Below, piece by piece: positions 36,218 to 45,251 of a stretch of 64,000 nucleotides of DNA. The translations under genes were made by a program, and so were the position numbers. Each line of letters starts with the position of its first letter. Position 1 is the first letter of the stretch. Origin of the DNA: Tolumonas osonensis (GTDB lineage: Bacteria; Pseudomonadota; Gammaproteobacteria; Enterobacterales; Aeromonadaceae). Where the stretch lies: assembly GCF_014202415.1 (NCBI RefSeq), contig NZ_JACHGR010000010.1, positions 1 through 64,000 of the forward strand, in the 5' to 3' direction. Under the pieces are notes generated by a model. It saw only the letters and a list, made by a program, of their open reading frames with translations. It did no database searches and had not been told where the DNA came from.

Positions 36218-37017
36218 GCCAGCGCCTCTGTAATGGTGATCGCATCCAGCAGATAGAGATTATCCAGAAACAGCGGTACAAAACTGCCCGGACCTTTGGC
36301 TCTGGCGGCCGCCCGCTGACCGGCAATCGCCATTACTGCACAGGCACTGGCGACAGCGTTCAGTCTCTCTTCGGCCGGACAGCCGGCGACAAACGCCGCC
36401 ACGACGCTGGAAAGTGCACAACCGGTCCCGGTGACGCGGGTCATCAGCGGATCGCCGGCTTTAATACTGACGACGCGTTCCCCATCGGTGATGTAATCTA
36501 TTTCTCCGGTGACGGCGACAATGGCGCCGCTGCGGGTAGCCAGAGCCTTGGCGGCATCAATGGCCTGGTCGCTCTGGTTGGCACTGTCGACGCCTTTACC
36601 CGCTGCAGCCTGGCCCGCCAGCGCCATGATTTCAGACGCGTTGCCACGGATGGCGGCCGGATGTTGCTGCAGCAGTTCCTGGCACAATTCGGTCCGGTAA
36701 GGGAGCACTCCTGCCGCGACCGGATCTAACACCCAGGGTGTGCCGGCCCGGCTGGCGGCCTGCACGGCGATGCGGATCGTCGCCGCCTGAGCAGATGTCA
36801 GCGTTCCGACATTAACAGAGAGGGCCGAGGCGATGGCCGCGAAACTGCCGGCTTCTTCCGGCGCGGTGATCATGGCGGGTGCCGCGCCCAGTGCCAGCAG
36901 GACATTGGCGGTAAAACCGGTCACGACATCGTTGGTGATGACATGCGTGAGTGGGGCTGTGCGGCGGAAACGATCAAGCTGGGCGATAATGGTGGTTGCG
37001 GGTAAAGCTTGCGGCAT
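36214..37017 (-). CDS. thiM: Hydroxyethylthiazole kinase ThiM
   Basis: Salvages 4-methyl-5-(2-hydroxyethyl)thiazole by phosphorylation. It has 267 residues. Signature segments are [28 protein letters not shown] (about 19-46), [29 protein letters not shown], and the catalytic [15 protein letters not shown] near residue 195. It is the first gene of the thiMED operon. Its Shine-Dalgarno AAGGAGGAC lies 2 bp before the ATG and is exactly complementary to a sequence in the riboswitch leader, so translation should be shut off when TPP is bound. Confidence 0.96.
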   Translation of the reverse strand: MPQALPATTIIAQLDRFRRTAPLTHVITNDVVTGFTANVLLALGAAPAMITAPEEAGSFAAIASALSVNVGTLTSAQAATIRIAVQAASRAGTPWVLDPVAAGVLPYRTELCQELLQQHPAAIRGNASEIMALAGQAAAGKGVDSANQSDQAIDAAKALATRSGAIVAVTGEIDYITDGERVVSIKAGDPLMTRVTGTGCALSSVVAAFVAGCPAEERLNAVASACAVMAIAGQRAAARAKGPGSFVPLFLDNLYLLDAITITEALA

Positions 37018-37019
37018 AA

Positions 37020-37065
37020 GTCCTCCTTCAAAATGGCAGACAAAATGCGCAGCAGAAAGGAGGAC
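37020..37065 (-). promoter_or_regulatory. SD/anti-SD expression platform of the thiM riboswitch
   Basis: On the minus strand GTCCTCCTT (37065-37057) is perfectly complementary over 9 nt to the thiM ribosome-binding site AAGGAGGAC (37028-37020), with 28 nt between. A short TCAC/GTGA hairpin lies between the aptamer and this stem. This is the sequestering arm expected of a translation-type TPP riboswitch. Confidence 0.75.
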
Positions 37066-37152
37066 GATTTCACAGTCGTGAACTCCCTACGCTGGCATGA
37101 TCCAGATCAGGTGTTACGGGTATTTCTCAGCCACAGCGTGGCACCCCGGTCA
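37066..37152 (-). ncRNA. TPP riboswitch (THI element)
   Basis: Minus-strand sequence contains the THI-box signature in order: CGGGGTGCC, GGCTGAGAAATACCC, then ACCTGATCTGGATCATGCC and AGCGTAGGGA. These are the conserved pyrimidine- and pyrophosphate-sensor loops of the thiamine pyrophosphate aptamer. It lies just upstream of thiM, which together with thiE and thiD makes a thiamine salvage operon. Exact outer limits of stem P1 are approximate. Confidence 0.96.
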
Positions 37153-37163
37153 CATTCATCTGC

Positions 37164-37193
37164 ATTCTGGCGGTCGGGAGGTACGACTGTCAA
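37164..37193 (-). promoter_or_regulatory. Sigma-70 promoter of the thiMED operon
   Basis: On the minus strand a consensus TTGACA (37193-37188) is followed after 18 bp by CAGAAT (37169-37164). The predicted start, around 37157, places the TPP aptamer at the very 5' end of the transcript, which supports the call. Confidence 0.6.
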
Positions 37194-37210
37194 TAAAACT
37201 CCGTTGCGGA

Positions 37211-37612
37211 TTATTTCTTCCGGTTCAGCTTCGCCATTTTCCGCAACAGATCATCCGCGACGGTTTCCGGATCTTCCACAACCCCATCGGCATCGGCTAA
37301 TGGAAATACCGCGACCGCGACGCCGTCTTCATGCATCCCCTTAACCCAGCGATCCAGCCACGTTTTCAATGGCACGGCATAGGTTTCGCAATCGGCAAAC
37401 TCATCACCAGCCCAGGCTCTGGCATAGTCCGGGTGTGGCCATACCGGAATACAGTCTTCATCGTCAGCGGACAACGAGACACAACCCTCCTGATCTTTCA
37501 GGATCCAGATCTCTCCCTGCGTCACCGCCTGCTGCAGGAAATGGTGATAACGCTGCTCGGCATCCTGAGCCTGAATGGTTTGAAATTCTTCCGGGGATAA
37601 TTGATAAGTCAT
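37211..37612 (-). CDS. DUF2750 family protein
   Basis: A 133-residue cytoplasmic protein with no signal peptide or membrane helix. The pattern QDAEQRYHHFLQQAVTQGEIW, a central VPVWPHPDYARAW-like segment (here IPVWPHPDYARAWAGDEF) and the late AVFPLADADGVVEDPETVADDLL stretch fit the DUF2750 family, whose function is not established. It is highly acidic. It lies upstream of the thi promoter in the same direction but has its own start at 37612, and the thi promoter lies downstream of its stop. It is divergent from the ROK regulator by about 160 bp. Confidence 0.8.
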   Translation of the reverse strand: MTYQLSPEEFQTIQAQDAEQRYHHFLQQAVTQGEIWILKDQEGCVSLSADDEDCIPVWPHPDYARAWAGDEFADCETYAVPLKTWLDRWVKGMHEDGVAVAVFPLADADGVVEDPETVADDLLRKMAKLNRKK

Positions 37613-37774
37613 GATTTACGCTCTGTAATGGAATATCCGATGATATCTGCATCATTCGGGAGGAACAAACATCGATTCATCATAAGCTCACCCGCGAGCG
37701 GTATACAATGCTAATATCGATAGGCTGAATTCCCCGCGCAATGCCGGTCGGATACTTTGCCTAGAGACGTAACA

Positions 37775-38944
37775 ATGGATATCAATGGAAAGAACAGAGT
37801 GGTCAGCCTGCTGCGACAGCATCCGCATTCCAGGGTTGAGCTTGCAAAACAAACGGGACTGGTAAAGTCATCCTTGACCAAAATAACGCAGCAATTGCTG
37901 AATGATGGCATTATCGAGGAGGTCGATGTTACCCAATCCTCATCCCAACCCCGATCCGGTGGGCGGCCGCAGACATTATTGCAGTTAACGCCCCGGGTTA
38001 ATCACAGCCTCTGTTTCTATGTTTCCACAGAAAATATCTGCGGAAATCTGATTGATCAGACCAATACGATTATTGATGCGTATCAGCAGACATGGGATTT
38101 AACTCAGCCTGAAAATGCCTTGTCTGTAGAGCGTTTTGTCGATCTGATAAAAAATATTGCCATTCAGCTCTGCGGCCGGAATCAGCTTGTACTCACAGAC
38201 ATCAAAATTATTACCGTGGCCACGCAAGGCAAGCTGGCGCAGGCATCAGGCAACGTATTTTACAGTCAGCTATTTAAAGACAAGCATTTTAATCTGACGG
38301 CAGCTATTACGGCTGCGACCGGTGTTGAAAGCAAAATCTTTAATATCGCCTATTGCTCATCGCATCGTATCCAGCAGCTTTATCCTCAGCATGACAGCTT
38401 CATTGCCGTGCTGCTCGGTTATGGCGTCGGCGTGGGGATCGTGATTGATAAGCAGATCATTCTGGGACCCGAGGGCACCGCGCCTGAGATCAGTCACGTC
38501 ACCTATTCCGAGCATGGACCGCTTTGTTATTGCGGGGCCCGCGGGTGTGCGGAAACCTACCTGACCTATCATGCCATTCTTGGCAAGATCGCCCGATCTG
38601 AACCGCGGCTGCTGCCGGATGATTCGATAATGAAGCAACTTGAACAGATTAATCTGGAGTTGAGCCGGCATAACACGCTGTGTGAACAGGTTATTCGCGA
38701 AGCGGGGCGGGTACTGGGACATGTTCTCAGTCAGCTGATTACGATTTTCAATATCAAGACCATTATTCTTAACGGTGAAGTGAGCGTTTTTTATCCGTTG
38801 CTCAAGGAAGAGATTGATGCCTATCTGTCCGGGCACAGCGATTATCGCTATGGAGCAGGATCTACCCACATTCTGCGGGAACCGGATGATAATGTGGCTT
38901 TCCTGGGGCTGATCGAACTGACCAACGAATCGTATCTGGTATAG
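37775..38944 (+). CDS. ROK-family transcriptional regulator (NagC/Mlc-like)
   Basis: A sugar-responsive DNA-binding regulator. The N-terminal winged helix-turn-helix (about 5-60) reads NRVVSLLRQHPHSRVELAK followed by GLVKSSLTKITQQLLNDG. The ROK domain (about 75-380) includes VLLGYGVGVGIVIDKQI and the structural zinc motif CYCGARGCAETY near residue 258, with the upstream His in PEISHVTY. Length is 389 residues from the ATG at 37775; a TTG at 37757 is less likely. No sugar-transport gene adjoins it, so the effector and targets are unknown. It is divergent from the DUF2750 gene. Confidence 0.88.
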   Translation: MDINGKNRVVSLLRQHPHSRVELAKQTGLVKSSLTKITQQLLNDGIIEEVDVTQSSSQPRSGGRPQTLLQLTPRVNHSLCFYVSTENICGNLIDQTNTIIDAYQQTWDLTQPENALSVERFVDLIKNIAIQLCGRNQLVLTDIKIITVATQGKLAQASGNVFYSQLFKDKHFNLTAAITAATGVESKIFNIAYCSSHRIQQLYPQHDSFIAVLLGYGVGVGIVIDKQIILGPEGTAPEISHVTYSEHGPLCYCGARGCAETYLTYHAILGKIARSEPRLLPDDSIMKQLEQINLELSRHNTLCEQVIREAGRVLGHVLSQLITIFNIKTIILNGEVSVFYPLLKEEIDAYLSGHSDYRYGAGSTHILREPDDNVAFLGLIELTNESYLV

Positions 38945-39060
38945 CAGCAAACGCCGGCTTGAAAAGCGTTCATTGTGTACCCGGTTTACCTATCTCGGCG
39001 TGATATCCAGCTTCTTTGACTTTGGTTTGGTGTATCACTCTTGTGTGAATTAAAATTGTT

Positions 39061-39582
39061 TTATCTTATGGTTCTTACCAGTCGAATCAGACCTTTGTTA
39101 AGCTTATTACTCCAGCTGTCATAGCCATAATCGGATGCAATACCCCAGGCATAGGCACCATCTGAGATTACTGGTGAAATCGACCAATACCAGTAAGATG
39201 GTGTATTGGGGAATGCATGGATGTTGACTGCCGGATAGTTACACTGCCGGTTAGACAGTGTTCGTAACTCCTTAACCGTAGGAAGTCGCCAGTCGTTGTA
39301 TCCAGCCAGCTTCTTCCCACGCTGCTCTTCTGCATACAACAACGCCTGCTGCCAGTTCATTTCGGTTGCTTTTCCATTCGTACAATCTTTACCAGATAAG
39401 CCAGCCGGGCAGATTTGCCACATCAGGTGGGTATTGAGATCAGTTACTGTCCCGTCATTGTCGATTTGATAACGAGCATCAGGCGTATCAACAGGGGTGT
39501 GCTCATAGTCGCAGGTTTGCGCACTGACAGATAGTACATGACTTGCCAGCAGGCCAAACAATAATCCGGATAAATGCTTCAT
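39061..39582 (-). CDS. Exported DUF1566 (Lcl C-terminal-like) protein
   Basis: A 173-residue secreted protein. The signal peptide MKHLSGLLFGLLASHVLSVSAQ (1-22) is clear. The mature part shows the DUF1566/Lcl pattern: VTDLNTHLMWQICP, a MNWQQALLYAEE segment, GYNDWRLPTVKELRTL and WYWSISPV ending in RLVRTIR. The family is a C-type-lectin-like fold found in surface and secreted proteins; function here is unknown. GGAGG lies 8 bp before the ATG at 39582. A longer in-frame reading overlaps the upstream gene and is rejected. It follows its paralogue by 1 bp, so the two form an operon. Confidence 0.82.
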   Translation of the reverse strand: MKHLSGLLFGLLASHVLSVSAQTCDYEHTPVDTPDARYQIDNDGTVTDLNTHLMWQICPAGLSGKDCTNGKATEMNWQQALLYAEEQRGKKLAGYNDWRLPTVKELRTLSNRQCNYPAVNIHAFPNTPSYWYWSISPVISDGAYAWGIASDYGYDSWSNKLNKGLIRLVRTIR

Positions 39583-39583
39583 G

Positions 39584-40315
39584 CTATTTTCCTCCCCGAA
39601 CCAAGCGCACATGCAGTAAATTTTGTTTATTATCCCAATCGCTCCCACCACCTTTAAAATAAACATCCCAGGCATTAGCTGGTAGTGTCGCCACTGGTAC
39701 GGATGTCCAGTAGGCTGCCGCTACAGTTTCCGGAAAATACCGGGCGTCAATAGCCGGTGCTGATTCATTCAGGTTGGTAATACTGCTTAGCTCATCCACG
39801 TTTGGCATCCGCCAATCATGGTATCCACAGAGCTCTTGCTTATTAAGGGCTGACACATAACCAGAGGTGTCACAGTCGCTGCCTTCACAATGGCCACCAT
39901 TTTTTATACCAATGAAACCGGCATTGATTTTCGGATTTTCCTGATACCAGGTATAGGTGGCATCTTTGTTCTGAAGACCTGATGTTGTTTTTATTTCCCA
40001 GATAAGCCCTGTGACATTGTCCCGCACGCATGACCATGCTTTAGCGTCTGAAGATAAATCATGACCATCTTTATCCAGTTTGGTGAAACTAAAACCAGCA
40101 TGACCATCACTGTCATTAGAATCCGTTACATCACGTCCACTTTCATGCTGGCCAGGAAAACCGGTCACCGGACATTGTAAACGGGCATGCTGATTATCAG
40201 CACAGGAGGTGATCCCTGTGTCATTTCTTCTGATTTTTGGTTGTGCGGCATTATCGCCACAGCCGGATAAACTAATGCAGCTAAGCCCTGCCAGCAGCAA
40301 ACCATGCCATGTCAT
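39584..40315 (-). CDS. DUF1566-containing lipoprotein
   Basis: A 243-residue lipoprotein paralogous to its downstream neighbour. From the ATG at 40315 (GGAG 6 bp upstream) it starts MTWHGLLLAGLSCISLSGC, giving lipobox LSGC and acylated Cys at residue 19. The body contains WSCVRDNVTGLIWEIKT, a GYHDWRMPNVDELSSI motif and AAYWTSVPVATLPANAWDVYF with a terminal RLVRGGK, the DUF1566 signature. In-frame GTG (40333) and ATG (40327) starts are possible but give poorer signal peptides. It is divergent from the rhs gene by about 180 bp, which hints at shared regulation. Confidence 0.82.
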   Translation of the reverse strand: MTWHGLLLAGLSCISLSGCGDNAAQPKIRRNDTGITSCADNQHARLQCPVTGFPGQHESGRDVTDSNDSDGHAGFSFTKLDKDGHDLSSDAKAWSCVRDNVTGLIWEIKTTSGLQNKDATYTWYQENPKINAGFIGIKNGGHCEGSDCDTSGYVSALNKQELCGYHDWRMPNVDELSSITNLNESAPAIDARYFPETVAAAYWTSVPVATLPANAWDVYFKGGGSDWDNKQNLLHVRLVRGGK

Positions 40316-40493
40316 ATGAAACTCCATTTGCACAAATAATATCCGGATAACAGAAAGGGAGGGGATATTGCGTTCCCTTAGCAGAAAAACGTAAAAGACA
40401 TAAGTTTATTGGATTCCTTGGAGTCCTTATTGTAAGCTTCAATAAGTTCCAAATGAATGTGTTTATTTAAAGATAAAACAATAAGGATCGAGC

Positions 40494-43400
40494 ATGCGGA
40501 TAAAACATCCTTGGTTATTGGCCGCTATACTGGCCAGTGGGCTTCCGGTAGGTGTACTTGCACAAAATCCAGGTGGGTATTCTGAACCCTCTTTTTATGG
40601 TTTGTTCCAAGAGCCGCCGATGGTAACTGGCACAGCAACACCCTCGGAACTGGCAGATCTTTCAGTAGCATTACAGCAATATAAAACTGCTCATGACCCA
40701 ATGCAGACAGAAGCGATTGAGAATTTTCTCAGTGCTCACCCTCACTCAGCCTGGAAAAACTCTCTTTGGCTGAACCTGGGTCTGATTTATCAGCAATCCG
40801 GTCGTTATTCTGATGCTATTCAGGCATATGAGCAGGCATCCGAAGGGATACGGGTATTAAAAAATCATGATATGTCTGTGCTGTCCGACCGGATCTATGC
40901 AGCCCAATTGTCACTGCATACCCAGCTTGGGCATCAGCAGCAAGTAGAGCAGTTATTAAAGCTGACGGGTTCCCATCAATCTGGTATTGCAGATGCTTCC
41001 ATTGCACAGGCCAAACGCGGATTGTGGGAAATGCAGAATAACCCGCAGGAGTCACTCCGTTGTGGCGTTGTCGCCTTGGCGGAACTCCTGAGACAAGGTG
41101 GATTATCCGGTAGTCAGCAACTTTTCTCCCTGCTTGCACCGAAAGGTGGCTTCTCACTGGCCGAACTGCAAAATATCGCAGGTCAGCATCATTTCCAGTC
41201 CAGCGTCATTTACACAAACCACCAGATCCCGGTTCCGGCAGTGGTACATTGGAAGTCTGGGCACTTTGCTACCGTGCTGGCCAAAAACGGCGATCATTAC
41301 ACCGTTGCAGACCCGATATCCGGTCAGAATAATGAAATGACCTCGGCCAGTATTCTTCGTGAATCCAGTGGTAATTATCTGGTGGAGAAAAAACTATCCG
41401 GTATCGGTAAACCCGTTGATCTTACGGCAGCAAACGCGATACGTGGCGCGGGATACACAGGAAGCAGTGATAGCACCGCGACCTCTGATTCAGATACGAA
41501 AGACTGCAACGATACATGTCAGGGTGCTGGCAGCTCCAAAGGTATGCCTCATTATGCGGTGACCTCTATGCTGGTCAGTCTGAACATCACCGACACCCCC
41601 GTTGGTTATAAGGCAAGTGTTGGCCCCGATGTTAATTTCACACTGACCTACAACCAGCTGGAAGCCACTCAACCAGCTACGTTTACCTTCTCCAACCTGG
41701 GGCAGAAGTGGAACCATAACTGGATGAGTTGGGTACAGGATAACCCAAACAGCCTTGGCAATAATGTCAAAGTCATACTGGCTGGCGGTGGTGCCCGCAC
41801 GGAGCGTGGTTATAACAGCGGTAGTGGCGAATTCACCGCTGAATCCACTGACGGCACGAAACTGGTGTTGGTATCGACCAGTCCGATCAAATATGAACGC
41901 CGGTTTGCGGATGGCAGTAAAGAGATCTATACACAATCTGACAGCAGCTCATCATCTACCCGTCGGGTGTTCCTTACTTCCCGTATGGATGCCCAGGGTA
42001 ATGCGGTTACCCTGATTTATGATGAAACGCAACGTCTGACCACCATTGTCGATGCGGTGGGCCAGAAAACCACACTGGAATACGGTAATAGTGCTCATCC
42101 GTTGCTGATCACCGGTGTCACCGACCCGTTTGGCCGTTATGCGAGTATTGAGTATGACGAGAAACAGCGCCTGAATGCGCTGACAGACAGTATCGGCATG
42201 CGTTCATCGTTCAGTTATAACAGTGGCACATTTATCAATGCCATGACGACGCCTTATGGCACCACGTCATTCATCACTGGGCAGAATGGCATTCAGCGCT
42301 GGCTGGAGGCAACGGATCCGCAGGGCAATAAAGAACGCGTTGAGTTCAACCACGGGGCGGCGGGCATTCCATTCAACGAAGGAATCGTGCCTAGAGGAAT
42401 GAATCTGTTTAACAGTTATATCAATGGCCGTAATACCTATTACTGGGATAAAACAGCCATGAAAGAAAGTGCCGGTGATTATACCAAAGCGCTTATTCAC
42501 CACTGGTTGCATGATACACACAATACTAGCGTGACCGCACCGGTGCATGAAAGTATCAAATATCCGCTTGAAAACCGGATCTGGTTTAACTACCCCAACC
42601 AGGGCTGGGGTGGTGCAACCGGCGCGTTAGATAAACCATCTATCATTGGTCGTGTACTGGATGATGGTAGTACACAGCTGACTAAAATCAGTTACAACAG
42701 CATTGGAAAAGTAACCCAATACACCGATCCGGCCGGACGTGTCACGACCATGACCTACGCCGATAATCTGCAGGATTTAACAGAGGTAGCTCAGGGCGGT
42801 AAACAAATTGCGGCGTATACCTGGAATGAACAGCATCTGCCACTGACCTATACCAATGCAGCAGGTCAGACGACCACTATGACCTATAACGATAATGGTC
42901 AGCTTACCAGCGTTACCAATCCGTTAAAGGAGACTACCCAGTATACCTACGATGAAAGTGGTCACCTGATTAACATCATCAACCCGAAAGGCAAAGTCGC
43001 GACCCAATACACGTACGACGATGCGGGCCGGGTGGTCACGACCATCGATGCATTGGGATATACAGTCAATTACGAGTATGACAAGTTAGATCGCCTGACG
43101 AAGACCACTTACCCTGACGGCACCGCCCGTACTTACACCTGGGATAAACTCAATGTCAGCAGTGTGCAGGATCGTTTAGGGCGCACTACCCAATATGATT
43201 ATGATGAACTGGGTCGTCTGGTATCAGAAACGGACCCAATAGGGCGAACGGTTCAATATGGCTATTATGAAAACGGTCGCCTTAAGACCCTGACGGATGC
43301 CATGGGGCGCACCACATCATGGAACCGCGATATTGAAGGGCGGGTGACCCGTAAATTATTACCGGATGGTTCTGTCACCCGTTTTGATTACGACAGCAGT

Positions 43401-45251
43401 AGTCGTCAGATCAGCCAGACAGACCCGCTTGGTCAGGTTAAAAAACTGAGCTATACCGGCGATGATAAAATCGCAACCATCAACTACAGCAATGCACAAA
43501 GTGCCACATCAGCTGTGTCATTCAGCTATGACAGTACCTTTCCGCGGCTGACTCGCATGACTGATGGTACCGGTGAAACTACCTATACCTACGGTGATCT
43601 TGGTGCAGTTGGCGCATTGCAACTGGTGAAAGAAACACCGGCGGGCAAACAGCAGCCAATCACTTACCGCTATGATGCCGCCGGGCGCGTACTGAGCCGT
43701 ACGGCCGGTGAGAATACCGATTCATGGCAATACGATACTCTGGGCCGAGTCGCTCAACTGACTAACGCTCTGGGGGTCTTTGACTATACCTATCTGGGCG
43801 AGACCAATCAGGTGCGCAGCGAAGCCTTACAACATTCTCCATGGCGTACAGACTATGTGTATAGCGGCAATCAACTCGACCGGCAGTTACTGGCCATTAC
43901 TCACCCAAGGAAACTCATCGGTGCTAAATCCATCTTCACCTTCCACGACGAAGAAGGACGTCTGCTGCAGCGTCATGATTGGCCACAGGGTCAGCATGAC
44001 CACTATGAGTATGACAATGCCGGCCGTTTAACTGCGGTGATGCAGGGTAAATGGCAGGGAAACCGGGGTCATGAAGAGCATGGTTTCTGGACTAAACCGC
44101 CCTTCGGTAAAACCACCTTTGACTATGATGATGCCGATAACATGCTCAGCATCACCAAAGGCCGGAAACAAACCACCTTTACTGCGAATGACGCGAATCA
44201 GGTAGTAACCGAAAACAACCAGAGCTATAGCTATGATGCCAACGGCAACCTGCTGGATGACGGTCGTTTCACCTACACCTGGGATGCGGAAAACCGCCTG
44301 CTGATTGCGACTAACAAAACCAGCGGAGCTATTAGTTCATTTGCTTATGACGGTTTGTCTCGTCGTATCAGCAACACTGAAACCGTCAAAGACAGTGCCG
44401 GCAACAGTCAATCCATCACCTCTTATTTTCAGTGGTGTGGCGATACACTGTGTATGGCGATGGACAGCAGCGGCGCTGTGACTGATCGGTATTATCCACA
44501 GGGGGAACAAATCAACGGTAAAAACCGTTACTACGCTACCGATAAACTTGGCAGCGTGATGCAGGTGGTGAATGCCAATGGTTCCTTGCTGGGTGAGTCG
44601 CGCTATGATGCCTATGGTAAACGCGAACTGAGCATTGGGTCACAGCCGCGCTTTGGTTATGCCGGTATGTTCCGTCATGAACCAACTGGACTAAACCTGA
44701 CGCTGTATCGTGCTTACAACCCACAAACTGGCCGCTGGTTAAGCCGAGACCCGATTGGCGAAAATGGCGGGCTGAATATTTATGGATATGTGGGGAATGA
44801 TCCGTTGGGCAGTGTTGATCCACTGGGGTTAGATCGCGAAGTTATATTTTGGAGTCCGCTACCTCAGCTAGCTTCTATGTTCGGACATGTATCGTCTAGA
44901 GGTGGCAATGGGGAGAATAATTCTTTTGGTCCCTCAGGATGGGATAAAAAATACCCGACAGCAAATTCATACATTGAACGGCAAACACAAAATAATAAAA
45001 GAACAGGGTTAGGTGTTGTCGTTGACTTAACATCAGAACAAGATAAAAACTATGATAGTTGCATGAGTGACATAAAAACAAATAAAGAATCATATAATGA
45101 GTTATTGAATAACTGTACAACAGCCGCCCAGACTTGCCTCATAAATGCAGGTGTTAATATTAATCCATCTGTGATGCCTGGTTCATTTCAGCAAGAATTA
45201 ATAAATAGCGGTACTGTTGAGTCATTTAATTGGTATGGACCAAAAAAATGA
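40494..45251 (+). CDS. Sec-exported Rhs/YD-repeat polymorphic toxin with C39-like domain
   Basis: A 1585-residue polymorphic toxin. Residues 1-23 are a Sec signal peptide. A TPR-like helix pair (about 85-115) precedes a C39/papain-like domain (about 185-300) with Cys190 in LRCGVVALAELL, His256 in KSGHFATVL and a following Asp in VADP. YD repeats occupy about 480-1340. The Rhs core ends at residue 1446 with YGYVGNDPLGSVDPLGL. The variable tip (1447-1585, 139 residues) has GHVS (His1465) and NNCTTAA (Cys1541), suggesting a permuted NlpC/P60-like hydrolase. No PAAR domain is present, so T6SS delivery is not indicated. The stop overlaps the immunity candidate as ATGA. Confidence 0.9.
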   Translation: MRIKHPWLLAAILASGLPVGVLAQNPGGYSEPSFYGLFQEPPMVTGTATPSELADLSVALQQYKTAHDPMQTEAIENFLSAHPHSAWKNSLWLNLGLIYQQSGRYSDAIQAYEQASEGIRVLKNHDMSVLSDRIYAAQLSLHTQLGHQQQVEQLLKLTGSHQSGIADASIAQAKRGLWEMQNNPQESLRCGVVALAELLRQGGLSGSQQLFSLLAPKGGFSLAELQNIAGQHHFQSSVIYTNHQIPVPAVVHWKSGHFATVLAKNGDHYTVADPISGQNNEMTSASILRESSGNYLVEKKLSGIGKPVDLTAANAIRGAGYTGSSDSTATSDSDTKDCNDTCQGAGSSKGMPHYAVTSMLVSLNITDTPVGYKASVGPDVNFTLTYNQLEATQPATFTFSNLGQKWNHNWMSWVQDNPNSLGNNVKVILAGGGARTERGYNSGSGEFTAESTDGTKLVLVSTSPIKYERRFADGSKEIYTQSDSSSSSTRRVFLTSRMDAQGNAVTLIYDETQRLTTIVDAVGQKTTLEYGNSAHPLLITGVTDPFGRYASIEYDEKQRLNALTDSIGMRSSFSYNSGTFINAMTTPYGTTSFITGQNGIQRWLEATDPQGNKERVEFNHGAAGIPFNEGIVPRGMNLFNSYINGRNTYYWDKTAMKESAGDYTKALIHHWLHDTHNTSVTAPVHESIKYPLENRIWFNYPNQGWGGATGALDKPSIIGRVLDDGSTQLTKISYNSIGKVTQYTDPAGRVTTMTYADNLQDLTEVAQGGKQIAAYTWNEQHLPLTYTNAAGQTTTMTYNDNGQLTSVTNPLKETTQYTYDESGHLINIINPKGKVATQYTYDDAGRVVTTIDALGYTVNYEYDKLDRLTKTTYPDGTARTYTWDKLNVSSVQDRLGRTTQYDYDELGRLVSETDPIGRTVQYGYYENGRLKTLTDAMGRTTSWNRDIEGRVTRKLLPDGSVTRFDYDSSSRQISQTDPLGQVKKLSYTGDDKIATINYSNAQSATSAVSFSYDSTFPRLTRMTDGTGETTYTYGDLGAVGALQLVKETPAGKQQPITYRYDAAGRVLSRTAGENTDSWQYDTLGRVAQLTNALGVFDYTYLGETNQVRSEALQHSPWRTDYVYSGNQLDRQLLAITHPRKLIGAKSIFTFHDEEGRLLQRHDWPQGQHDHYEYDNAGRLTAVMQGKWQGNRGHEEHGFWTKPPFGKTTFDYDDADNMLSITKGRKQTTFTANDANQVVTENNQSYSYDANGNLLDDGRFTYTWDAENRLLIATNKTSGAISSFAYDGLSRRISNTETVKDSAGNSQSITSYFQWCGDTLCMAMDSSGAVTDRYYPQGEQINGKNRYYATDKLGSVMQVVNANGSLLGESRYDAYGKRELSIGSQPRFGYAGMFRHEPTGLNLTLYRAYNPQTGRWLSRDPIGENGGLNIYGYVGNDPLGSVDPLGLDREVIFWSPLPQLASMFGHVSSRGGNGENNSFGPSGWDKKYPTANSYIERQTQNNKRTGLGVVVDLTSEQDKNYDSCMSDIKTNKESYNELLNNCTTAAQTCLINAGVNINPSVMPGSFQQELINSGTVESFNWYGPKK
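44614..44831 (+). repeat. Rhs core repeat, copy 1 (within the full-length rhs gene)
   Basis: This 218-bp stretch encodes the last part of the conserved Rhs core, up to the DPLGL boundary. It recurs without gaps at 45818-46035 with only scattered, mostly silent differences. It is the likely site for recombination that swaps toxin tips. Confidence 0.9.
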
